Below are positions 7,805-14,557 of a DNA stretch of 64,000 bases, in pieces. Position 1 is the stretch's first letter. Every line of letters starts with the position of its first letter. The DNA comes from Chryseobacterium angstadtii (lineage in GTDB: Bacteria; Bacteroidota; Bacteroidia; Flavobacteriales; Weeksellaceae). Made by a program: the position numbers and the translations under genes. The notes under the pieces were generated by a model. It was not told the origin of the DNA. It did no database searches and saw nothing but the letters and a program-made list of their open reading frames with translations. The stretch is taken from NCBI RefSeq assembly GCF_001045465.1, contig NZ_LFND01000001.1:248001-312000 (forward strand). The letters run 5' to 3'.

Positions 7805-7829
7805 AGTGAGCTTTCCGGCTCACTTTTTC
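7805..7829 (+). terminator. Intrinsic terminator after GG-leader peptide 2
   Basis: AGTGAGC / GCTCACT stem (7805-7811, 7818-7824) around a TTTCCG loop, followed by five T residues. It is the counterpart of the terminator at 4518. Confidence 0.88.
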
Positions 7830-7893
7830 ATTATTAAAAAGATGACTCTACTCGTTTTCAAACCAATACACCAATGATCACAGGTTTTTTTAT

Positions 7894-7901
7894 TATCTTT
7901 A
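7894..7901 (+). promoter_or_regulatory. Promoter-like box before the DUF5995 gene
   Basis: TATCTTTA, one base off TAnnTTTG, 17 bases before the ATG at 7919. Confidence 0.4.
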
Positions 7902-7918
7902 AATAAACAAAAACCGCC

Positions 7919-8674
7919 ATGAAAACCATTGAAGAAGTTCTGAAAAAACTGGACGAGATCATTATCCTGTGTAAAGAAAATCAAAGCCCCGCGGGGTATT
8001 TTGCATGTACTTACCGCATTATGACCGCTCAGGTCCTGAAAGGCATCCAACAGAAAAAATTTGATGACAATCCAAGAATGATCCAGTTGGATATTGCTTT
8101 TGCCCAAAGATATCTTGAAGCATGGGAAAACTACAGTAAAGGAAAAAAGTGCACCCAGTCATGGTACACCGCTTTTGAAGCCGCAAAAAACAAAAATCTT
8201 CTGATTTTACAGCATATTTTCTTAGGAATGAATGCACACATCAATCTGGATTTGGGTATTTCCGCTGCTTCTGTAATGCCTTACCGTAAGATCAATCCGT
8301 TGAAAAAAGATTTTGAAAACATCAATACCGTTATTGCTTCCATCAACCAGCAGGTTCAAAATTCTCTGAGTACAATCTGCTATCCGGTAGATCTTATCGA
8401 CAAAATATCTAATGGAAAAGACAATGCCATTCTGGATTTCGCCATTTCAAAAGCAAGGGAAACCTCCTGGGCCACGGCAGTGATTGCCTCAAATACCCCT
8501 AACTTTTTAAGAGAATCCGTTATTAATATAGTAGATTATGCGGCAGCAAAAGTGGCATCCCAGATATTAAATCCAAAAATTCTCACACCTGCACTCACCA
8601 AAGAGTTTAAAAAATATGAAAGCACCAATATTGTAAAAAATATTGAAATCCTTGAATCGACAAAAACGGTTTAG
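7919..8674 (+). CDS. DUF5995 family protein
   Basis: A 251-residue soluble, mostly helical protein. The segment HIFLGMNAHINLDLGISAA (about residues 100-118) is the hallmark of DUF5995; KKDFENINTVIASIN and the C-terminal helices also fit. The family function is unknown; the conserved His and Asp residues in the NAHINLDL motif suggest a metal or small-molecule site, which is inference. No signal peptide. It directly follows peptide 2, and a broken copy lies at 6409 downstream of peptide 1, so it may belong to the same duplicated unit. Confidence 0.8.
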   Translation: MKTIEEVLKKLDEIIILCKENQSPAGYFACTYRIMTAQVLKGIQQKKFDDNPRMIQLDIAFAQRYLEAWENYSKGKKCTQSWYTAFEAAKNKNLLILQHIFLGMNAHINLDLGISAASVMPYRKINPLKKDFENINTVIASINQQVQNSLSTICYPVDLIDKISNGKDNAILDFAISKARETSWATAVIASNTPNFLRESVINIVDYAAAKVASQILNPKILTPALTKEFKKYESTNIVKNIEILESTKTV

Positions 8675-8712
8675 ATTCAGCCTACTTCCTCTTGCTGTCA
8701 TTAAAACAAAAA

Positions 8713-8742
8713 AGATCTCTGCACAGGCAAAGATCTCTTTTT
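8713..8742 (+). terminator. Bidirectional terminator between convergent genes
   Basis: AGATCTCTGC pairs with GCAAAGATCT (one mismatch) around ACAG. There is a T run after it on the plus strand and an A run before it, so it can serve both the DUF5995 gene and the minus-strand peptide gene. Confidence 0.8.
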
Positions 8743-8760
8743 ATAGTTAAAAACTGAGTT

Positions 8761-8928
8761 TTAAGGGCACATCAACACGCACTCCAAAACAGTCGCTCTG
8801 TATCCGAATAATACTCCGTTACAGTAGCAGGCTATTTGTGCCGGTGGTTGACCACCTCCATCAATAATTTTACCTCCTTGAAGTTCTTTAAGCTCAGTTC
8901 TTGTAAGCTTTTTCAATGTTTTTTTCAT
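8761..8928 (-). CDS. Short GG-leader peptide 3
   Basis: A 55-codon minus-strand gene. The leader MKKTLKKLTRTELKELQGG is clearly of the same type as those of peptides 1 and 2 and ends in GG. The core is about 36 residues, starts KIIDGGGQPP and has four cysteines: a CYC pair, then EC and MC near the C-terminus. It is not an obvious paralogue in its core. A TAnnTTTG box lies at 8970-8977 and a terminator at 8713. Function unknown; the leader suggests export with cleavage after GG. Confidence 0.75.
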   Translation of the reverse strand: MKKTLKKLTRTELKELQGGKIIDGGGQPPAQIACYCNGVLFGYRATVLECVLMCP

Positions 8929-9226
8929 GTTTAAATTAGTTTTAATTTTATCACAATACTATGATTTATCAAAAATAGCAAATAAATTAAACATTTAAAA
9001 ATACTATCAAATAAAAAAATCATTTAAAAACACGGATAAACATTACTATATTCTAAAAATGTTTCAGATTAAATTAATGAATGCATTCATGCCCATTTTT
9101 ATTGAACCCGCCATTAAAAATAATTTTACAAAAACCAATTTTCACAGCATCAAGTTCCTTTAAAAAAGAGTCTTTTGCTTCATGAAAGAATACAGTTTTC
9201 CGTATAGTTTTTACAGCCTTTTTTCA
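8929..9226. other. Intergenic region between divergent genes
   Basis: AT-rich spacer of about 300 bases. It holds the peptide 3 promoter (TATTTTTG read on the minus strand, 8970-8977) and a perfect 14-base palindrome ATGAATGCATTCAT at 9077-9090 of unknown meaning. I see no gene in it. Confidence 0.6.
8970..8977 (-). promoter_or_regulatory. -7 element of GG-leader peptide 3
   Basis: TATTTTTG on the minus strand, an exact TAnnTTTG match 41 bases before the peptide 3 ATG. Confidence 0.6.
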
Positions 9227-9234
9227 TAATTTTG
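9227..9234 (+). promoter_or_regulatory. -7 element of rmuC, very close to the start codon
   Basis: TAATTTTG, an exact match. Only four bases separate it from the first ATG (9239) and ten from the second (9245), so the transcript would be leaderless or nearly so. Confidence 0.5.
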
Positions 9235-9238
9235 AAAC

Positions 9239-10741
9239 ATGGAGATGACATATTTAATTATTGGATTGATTGCCGGCGGAATTCTGGGGGCCGTTATTTT
9301 GTATTTTGCTTTAAAATCATCAACGGTTTCAAGAAGTTCTTATGATGAACTGAACAATCTGCATATCAGGAACCACTCGGATCTGGAAAACCTGAATCTG
9401 AAGGTTCAGGAACTTACCCAAAATATCAACAGAGAAAAAGAACAGAATCAGCAACAAACCGATCTTTTGAATGATCTGAAAAATGAATACGCAAAAATTT
9501 CCGCTGAACACGCTTCTCTGAACACTCAGTTCTCAGAGCAGAAACAGCTCAATGCAAAACAGACTTCTCAGATTGAATCCCTGATTTCTGAAAAGCAGCA
9601 TATTTTTGCTAAAAACTCCGAACTTTCTGCCAAGAATGATGGCCTTCAGCAGTCTATAGATACTCAGAAGGAAGAAATTATAAAGATACAGGAAGAATCT
9701 AAGCTTCAGTTTGAAAACCTGGCCAATAAAATTTTAGAAGAAAAAACGGAGAAATTCACCACCTTAAACCAGAATAATTTAAAAACGATCCTGGAGCCTT
9801 TTCAGGAAAAAATCGCGGATCTGAAAAACAGAGTTAATGAAGCGTATGAAAAGGAAAATAAAGAACGTTTTTCGCTGGCTGAAAAAGTAAAAGAACTCGC
9901 AGAACTGAATCAGCAGATCTCTGAAGACGCAAAAAAACTTACGAGAGCATTGAAAGGGGAAAGCAAGACCCAGGGAAATTGGGGTGAAATGATCCTTGAA
10001 AGTATTCTTGAAAAATCCGGGCTTGTAAAAGGCAGGGAATATTTCCTTGAACATGAACTCCGCGATGAAGACAACAAAGCCCTTTTCTCAGAATTTTCCG
10101 GTAAAAAAATGCGCCCTGATGCCGTGGTAAAATATCCGGATGAAAGAAATGTAATTATTGATTCCAAAGTATCTCTTACTGCTTTTACCGAACTGGTAGA
10201 TGAAGCTGATCAGGACGTATACGCCATGAAGCTTAATCAGCATTTAGGATCTATAAAAAACCACATCTTACAACTGAGCCAGAAAGCTTATGATGACTAT
10301 GGAAAGTCACTGGATTTCGTAATGATGTTTATCCCTAGTGAACCTGCTTATATTGCCGCTATGCAGGCCGATCAAAACCTATGGAACTATGCGTATGAAA
10401 GAAGGATTTTACTTCTGAACCCAAGCAATCTCATCACTTCCCTGAAATTGATCGCTGATCTCTGGAAACGTGAATACCAGAACAGAAATTCCATGGAAAT
10501 TGCTGACCGCGGTGCAAAACTGTATGATAAGTTTGTAGGCTTTGTGGAAAACCTTGAAAAAGTGGGAAAAAATCTGGATCAGGCTAAAAATGTTTACAAT
10601 GATGCTTACAAACAGCTTTCCACCGGAAATGACAATCTCGTGATACAAACCCAGAAACTGAAATCCCTGGGAATTAAAAATAAAAAAGACCTGCCGCAAA
10701 GTCTTATTGACAACAGCAGCTTTTTAGAAACAGAAAATTAA
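9239..10741 (+). CDS. rmuC: DNA recombination protein RmuC
   Basis: RmuC proteins are membrane-anchored, nuclease-fold proteins; loss in E. coli raises inversion frequency at short inverted repeats. The 500-residue product has an N-terminal membrane anchor (residues ~5-26), a long coiled coil rich in Gln, Glu and Lys (~35-230) and the RmuC domain (~245-450), with GNWGEMILESILEKSGL, RPDAVVKYPDERNVIIDSK and NPSNLITSLKLIADLW. RPDAVVKYP...DSK fits the catalytic D...DxK pattern of PD-(D/E)XK-like enzymes. First gene of a likely operon: the next starts 4 bases after the stop. Confidence 0.95.
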   Translation: MEMTYLIIGLIAGGILGAVILYFALKSSTVSRSSYDELNNLHIRNHSDLENLNLKVQELTQNINREKEQNQQQTDLLNDLKNEYAKISAEHASLNTQFSEQKQLNAKQTSQIESLISEKQHIFAKNSELSAKNDGLQQSIDTQKEEIIKIQEESKLQFENLANKILEEKTEKFTTLNQNNLKTILEPFQEKIADLKNRVNEAYEKENKERFSLAEKVKELAELNQQISEDAKKLTRALKGESKTQGNWGEMILESILEKSGLVKGREYFLEHELRDEDNKALFSEFSGKKMRPDAVVKYPDERNVIIDSKVSLTAFTELVDEADQDVYAMKLNQHLGSIKNHILQLSQKAYDDYGKSLDFVMMFIPSEPAYIAAMQADQNLWNYAYERRILLLNPSNLITSLKLIADLWKREYQNRNSMEIADRGAKLYDKFVGFVENLEKVGKNLDQAKNVYNDAYKQLSTGNDNLVIQTQKLKSLGIKNKKDLPQSLIDNSSFLETEN

Positions 10742-10745
10742 ACGC

Positions 10746-11168
10746 ATGAAAAAAAACCATATTATTTTAATTGTAAGCATTGTTTTCTTTATAGCGGCTT
10801 TAGCTTTGCCTGCTGTTTTCAGACAAAAGGCCAGTGAGATATATGGTTTTACCTGTTTTTTAATGGGATGGATGGATCTGTACGGAAACGGAATTTCCTG
10901 GCTGGCCAATCCTGTTTTGATTTTTTCCTGGATTTTTCTTTTGGTCAAAAAGCCTAAGATTGCGGCCTTTCTAGGATTGATTTCCGTAGGAGCTGCCGTG
11001 TACTATCTTACGGAAACAGAAATAACCGTTTATGAATCCGGATCTAATCATAATTACCCTATTTCTTCATACGGAATCGGGTATTATCTTTGGGTGGTAA
11101 GCTGCCTCACCATGTTTATAGGCAGCCTGCTTCTTATGAGATCTGAACAGAAAAGCCCGGCAGTTTAA
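10746..11168 (+). CDS. Membrane protein of unknown function
   Basis: A 140-residue integral membrane protein with about four hydrophobic segments (residues ~6-24, ~52-68, ~71-88 and ~110-131) and a polar loop containing ETEITVYESGSNHNYP. I do not recognise a family. It starts 4 bases after rmuC and ends 14 bases before the LytTR regulator, so the three genes are probably co-transcribed. Confidence 0.7.
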   Translation: MKKNHIILIVSIVFFIAALALPAVFRQKASEIYGFTCFLMGWMDLYGNGISWLANPVLIFSWIFLLVKKPKIAAFLGLISVGAAVYYLTETEITVYESGSNHNYPISSYGIGYYLWVVSCLTMFIGSLLLMRSEQKSPAV

Positions 11169-11182
11169 AAAAACCGTTTACC

Positions 11183-12022
11183 ATGTTTTCCTTTGCCGCC
11201 TATTCTTATCCAAAATCCGAATCTTTTAAAGAGATTCTGTTTTCATCGGTTATTGCCGGGATTTCAATTTATCTATTTCTGATCGTTTTCCAACCTTTCG
11301 GAACAGAGAACTTTCATCATCCTTATAAATATCTCCTTCTTTTCCCTTATTCAATTATTTTCGGAGGTGCTTTTTTTCTGGCAGGCTGCAGCACCATTCA
11401 TTTTAAAGAGTGGAATATCGGATCTGAGCTGCTGAAAATTACAGCTATTCTTTTTTCCTCATCTATCGTATCTTATTTTTACAACATTCTATTCATAAGC
11501 CATGTTACAGCAAGTTTTGAGAATTATCTCTATATGTTTCTTTACTGCCTGGCAGTAGGTATCCCAATTTCCAGCATTTATATTTTGTCAAGGTATATTT
11601 ATCTGAAGACCATTCATGAAAAAGAAGCTGATCAGATTTCCCGGCATCTGGCAGATCATTCCGTTTCCACTGAAAATAAAGACCAGCAAAAGCTATTCAT
11701 CTCAGCAAACAACACAAAACTGGAGATTCAGGAAAATCATTTCATCTGTGCCCAGTCTATGGAAAATTATTGTCTGATCTATTTTTCAGAGTATGATCAG
11801 GTGAAAAAACTTATGATCAGAACCAGTCTTTCCCATCTGCTGGAACAGGTTCAGACCGATTCTATAAAAAGATGCCATCGTTCTTACATCATCAATTTAA
11901 ATAGGGTGAAAAGCTTGAAGGGAAATGCACAGGGCTACAAGCTCTCACTTCCTGAAATTGATTTTGAAATTCCGGTTTCGCGAAGTTTTATTTCCACGAT
12001 TATTCCGAAACTACAATCATAA
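11183..12022 (+). CDS. Membrane-anchored LytTR transcriptional regulator
   Basis: A 279-residue protein: four predicted membrane helices in residues ~18-140, then a soluble linker and a C-terminal LytTR DNA-binding domain (~170-275). The domain shows FICAQSMENYCLIYFSEYDQ, HLLEQVQTDSIKRCHRSYIIN (recognition segment around RCHRSYIINLNRV) and the terminal VSRSFISTIIPKL. There is no receiver domain, so it is not a classical response regulator; similar membrane-LytTR proteins in other bacteria are held inactive by a partner. LytTR proteins bind paired direct repeats, and such a pair lies 243 bases downstream, before the CPBP gene. Confidence 0.88.
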   Translation: MFSFAAYSYPKSESFKEILFSSVIAGISIYLFLIVFQPFGTENFHHPYKYLLLFPYSIIFGGAFFLAGCSTIHFKEWNIGSELLKITAILFSSSIVSYFYNILFISHVTASFENYLYMFLYCLAVGIPISSIYILSRYIYLKTIHEKEADQISRHLADHSVSTENKDQQKLFISANNTKLEIQENHFICAQSMENYCLIYFSEYDQVKKLMIRTSLSHLLEQVQTDSIKRCHRSYIINLNRVKSLKGNAQGYKLSLPEIDFEIPVSRSFISTIIPKLQS

Positions 12023-12342
12023 ATTAACTGAGTTCGGGCTAAGACATTTCAGATCTCCAGGCTAAGGCTGAGATTTAGAAAAGCCAAAGGCCAATTTTGC
12101 TACGCAAGTGAAATGTGAAACTCTACAATCCCGCACCTCGAAACTTGTATTCCAAAACTCTCAAACCCTCCGACTCTCAAACCCGAATCCCGGACCTCGT
12201 AACTTTCAACATCTCAATTTTCTTATCCTGAACTTAGTTTAAATAAGCCTCTCTTTGCCGCCCGTCACTTTAGTTTGCCATTCATCACTTTAATTTGGTA
12301 TAGCTAACGATAAGCTTCAATTTTGTTCAAAACTTAAAAGCA
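12023..12342. other. Intergenic region with degenerate CTC-rich microrepeats
   Basis: About 320 bases. Positions ~12125-12220 are a low-complexity series of CCTCGAAACT / CTCTCAAACCC / CTCGTAACTTTCAA units of the kind often seen between flavobacterial genes. From 12265 there are paired direct repeats (listed separately) leading into the CPBP gene. No gene seen. Confidence 0.6.
12265..12324 (+). promoter_or_regulatory. Paired direct repeats and weak promoter before the CPBP gene
   Basis: TCACTTTAGTTTG (12265-12277) and TCACTTTAATTTG (12285-12297) agree at 12 of 13 positions and start 20 bases apart, about two helical turns, the geometry of LytTR operators. A weak -7 box CAATTTTG lies about 20 bases downstream (12317-12324). 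Binding by the neighbouring LytTR protein is an inference. Confidence 0.45.
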
Positions 12343-13128
12343 ATGAGCAAAAACATCCGTTTCTTCAGTATTTTTATTCTGGGATTTACCCTCTATTATT
12401 TCTTTGATTTTTTCTGTTTTAAAAGTATCCAGACTTTTATAAAAGAGACTTCGGGAAGTAAGGCACTTGCCCATACGGCAGCCTACTCCATTACCCTGAT
12501 CCCTTTGATCATTACATTGAAAATCTTATTTCCTAAGAAGAATACCTTCTCGTTATTTTCACTGGATAAATCTATTCTAAAAGGATTATTCGTGGCATTT
12601 ATAGGAACACTTCCCATGCTTATCGGCTATTTTATGTATTTTAAAAGGGTAGAAAGTGTAAATTTTCAATCTTTATTCATCAATACAATATCTTCTCCTT
12701 TCTTTGAGGAAGTGATCTTCAGAGCATTTCTTATCGGGATCTTATTCAGATTTACGGGATTGGGCTTTATTTCTTCTATTCTGTTCGGATCTTTGTTATT
12801 TGCACAGATGCATTTGTACCAAAGCAGTAATCCCACAGAGCTTATGGAGATATTTCTTATTACTTTTTTAGGATCGGTATTCTTCTCGTGGGTCTATTTT
12901 GAGATGGATTTTAATCTTTGGCCGGCTATTTTCCTTCATGTTTTTATGAATCTGTACTGGGAAATCTTTAATATCGCCGAAAATGTATCCGGTAACCTGT
13001 ATGGAAATATATTCAAAATCTTATCTATTATACTCGTTATCACAGTGGTTATTTATAGAAAACAGAAGCATAAAACTCCGTTTCAGATCACAGGGAAAAC
13101 CCTTTTCATCAAAACTAAACCGTCTTAG
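12343..13128 (+). CDS. CPBP family intramembrane metalloprotease
   Basis: A 261-residue polytopic membrane protein of the CPBP/Rce1 (ABI) family. The catalytic motifs are intact: EEVIFR (E122, E123, R127), FAQMH (H157) and HVFMN (H199). Relatives cut near membranes: Rce1 processes prenylated proteins, and some bacterial members mature bacteriocins or confer self-immunity. Its substrate is unknown. It follows the LytTR regulator and the direct repeats, so it may be a target. TrmH follows 27 bases later but has its own box. Confidence 0.88.
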   Translation: MSKNIRFFSIFILGFTLYYFFDFFCFKSIQTFIKETSGSKALAHTAAYSITLIPLIITLKILFPKKNTFSLFSLDKSILKGLFVAFIGTLPMLIGYFMYFKRVESVNFQSLFINTISSPFFEEVIFRAFLIGILFRFTGLGFISSILFGSLLFAQMHLYQSSNPTELMEIFLITFLGSVFFSWVYFEMDFNLWPAIFLHVFMNLYWEIFNIAENVSGNLYGNIFKILSIILVITVVIYRKQKHKTPFQITGKTLFIKTKPS

Positions 13129-13143
13129 TCCCAATTTTTTGCA

Positions 13144-13151
13144 TAATTTTG
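13144..13151 (+). promoter_or_regulatory. -7 element of the TrmH-family gene, very close to the start codon
   Basis: TAATTTTG, an exact match, with only four bases before the ATG at 13156. The next residues (IESFQNDKIKNV) belong to the conserved start of the family, so the ATG is likely correct and the mRNA nearly leaderless. Confidence 0.5.
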
Positions 13152-13155
13152 CAGC

Positions 13156-13923
13156 ATGTTGATAGAAAGTTTTCAAAACGATAAAATAAAAAATGTCACC
13201 AAACTACTGGCAGACAACAGGTTTCGTAAAAAATCAAAAGTTTTTGTAGTAGAAGGACAACAGGAAAATGAAAGGGCTTTGCAGTATGGTTTTGAGCCTG
13301 TTGAATTTTTTATCTGTGAAAATATCTTTAAAGGAAAGCTTCCGGAAGGCAGAATTCATCATGTGAGCGAAAAAGTGTATGAGAAAATAGCTTATAGAGG
13401 AAGCTCTGAAGGAATTATAGGAATTTATAAAACCAAAGAAAGTTCACTTTCTTCCTTTGTTCCAAAAGAAGATTCCACGGTTATTATTGTGGAAGGTGTT
13501 GAAAAGCCGGGAAATCTCGGTGCCATTCTGAGAAGTTGTGAAGCTTTTGGAATTGATGCCCTGATTGTAGCCAACGGAAAAGCTGATTTTTACAATCCCA
13601 ATGTCATTCGTTCCAGTGTGGGATGCTTATTCGGAATGGATGTTTATGATGCGGGAAATGAAGAGACTCTTGAATTTTTGGAAAAAAATCAGTTCAATAT
13701 CTACACCACGCTTATGGATGAAACGGCGGAAGATATGTATAAGAGAGATTTTACGCAGCGTTCTGCCGTATTGTTCGGAACAGAGCATTCGGGATTAAGT
13801 GATTTCTGGATCGGTAAGGGAAAAAATACATTGATCCCAATGGCCGGCAGTATTGATTCATTGAATTTAAGTAATGCGGTGGCTATTACCTGTTATGAAT
13901 CTCTGAAACAAAAGAAAGGATAG
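13156..13923 (+). CDS. TrmH/SpoU family RNA 2'-O-methyltransferase
   Basis: A 255-residue SPOUT-fold methyltransferase acting on rRNA or tRNA ribose with S-adenosylmethionine. The three SpoU motifs are present: PGNLGAILRSCEAFG (motif 1), FGTEHSGLSDFW (motif 2) and IPMAGSIDSLNLSNAVAI (motif 3), the last two forming the trefoil-knot cofactor site. The N-terminal ~90 residues (RFRKKSKVFVVEGQQE) are the substrate-binding extension of the TsnR/RlmB-like branch. The exact target nucleotide cannot be told from sequence. Confidence 0.92.
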   Translation: MLIESFQNDKIKNVTKLLADNRFRKKSKVFVVEGQQENERALQYGFEPVEFFICENIFKGKLPEGRIHHVSEKVYEKIAYRGSSEGIIGIYKTKESSLSSFVPKEDSTVIIVEGVEKPGNLGAILRSCEAFGIDALIVANGKADFYNPNVIRSSVGCLFGMDVYDAGNEETLEFLEKNQFNIYTTLMDETAEDMYKRDFTQRSAVLFGTEHSGLSDFWIGKGKNTLIPMAGSIDSLNLSNAVAITCYESLKQKKG

Positions 13924-13982
13924 TGAAGGAAGCCGGCAGATCCTGAAAGTCTGCTTCTGCTGTTGAATAAAAGACATAAAAA

Positions 13983-14007
13983 AACCGTCTCACTGGGTGA
14001 AACGGTT
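13983..14007 (-). terminator. Terminator of the Ala-rich lipoprotein gene (probably bidirectional)
   Basis: AACCGTCTCAC pairs with GTGAAACGGTT (one mismatch) around TGG. On the minus strand it is followed by seven T residues; on the plus strand by CTTTTATTG, so it may also stop the TrmH transcript. Confidence 0.85.
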
Positions 14008-14033
14008 CTTTTATTGTTAAGCTTAAGCTAAAA

Positions 14034-14375
14034 TTATTTCTTAGCAGCGTCTTTAACTTCTTTAGCAGCATCAGCAGCAGCACCTTTAGCAGCGTCAGCA
14101 GCACCTTTAGCAGCATCAGCAGCTCCTTTAGCAGCATCTTTAGCAACTTCAGCACCAGCAGCAGTTGTAGCAGCAGCAGCATCTTTAGTAGCGTCAACAG
14201 CAGTAGTTGCAGCAGAATCGATTACTTTAGCAGCAGAATCAGTAACTACAGCAGCAGAGTCAGCTACGTTAGCAGCAGCAGAATCAGTAGCTCCTTCAGT
14301 AGAAGTAGTTTCAGTTTTTTTACAAGCAACTAGAGAGATTGCAGCGATAGCAGCTACGAATAATGACTTTTTCAT
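14034..14375 (-). CDS. Alanine-rich repeat lipoprotein
   Basis: A 113-residue lipoprotein: signal MKKSLFVAAIAAISLVAC with lipobox SLVAC, then a mature part made almost only of Ala, Lys, Asp, Thr and Glu. The C-terminal half repeats a KGAADAA/KDAA-type unit (KGAADAAKGAADAAKGAAAD), reminiscent of LEA-like or amphipathic helical proteins. Such proteins are abundant in Bacteroidota; a role in desiccation or envelope stability is conjecture. The promoter box at 14445 implies a 65-base leader. The DNA is correspondingly a GCAGCA-type repeat and may vary in length between strains. Confidence 0.85.
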   Translation of the reverse strand: MKKSLFVAAIAAISLVACKKTETTSTEGATDSAAANVADSAAVVTDSAAKVIDSAATTAVDATKDAAAATTAAGAEVAKDAAKGAADAAKGAADAAKGAAADAAKEVKDAAKK

Positions 14376-14444
14376 AATAAATTAAATTTAATTTTGTTAA
14401 TATTGTTTTTATAAATTTTCTTCTGTTCTGTTATTTGAACAAGA

Positions 14445-14452
14445 CAAAGGTA
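14445..14452 (-). promoter_or_regulatory. -7 element of the Ala-rich lipoprotein gene
   Basis: TACCTTTG on the minus strand, an exact TAnnTTTG match, 69 bases before the ATG. Confidence 0.6.
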
Positions 14453-14490
14453 GAGCAGATACAAAAGTTGTTTATGAAAAATAATTGTAA

Positions 14491-14516
14491 TACATTTGTA
14501 AAATAGTTTTACAAAT
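14491..14516 (+). promoter_or_regulatory. Promoter with overlapping perfect inverted repeat
   Basis: TACATTTG (14491-14498) matches the -7 consensus. A perfect 10-bp inverted repeat ATTTGTAAAA-TAG-TTTTACAAAT (14494-14516) overlaps it and covers the expected start point, as an operator would. It drives the gene starting at 14558. Confidence 0.55.
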
Positions 14517-14557
14517 AAACAAAGCTGATAATCAACAATTTAATTATTTTATAAAAA

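Noticed and set aside
9077..9090. ATGAATGCATTCAT palindrome as an operator related to the MbnP site
   Set aside because: The half-sites agree but the spacer differs (0 versus 6 bases), and neither neighbouring gene is linked to metals; probably coincidence in AT-rich DNA.
13886..14197. Leu-rich minus-strand frame overlapping the Ala-rich lipoprotein gene
   Set aside because: It is a frame-shifted reading of the GCAGCA repeats (poly-Leu), while the real gene has a lipoprotein signal and promoter.
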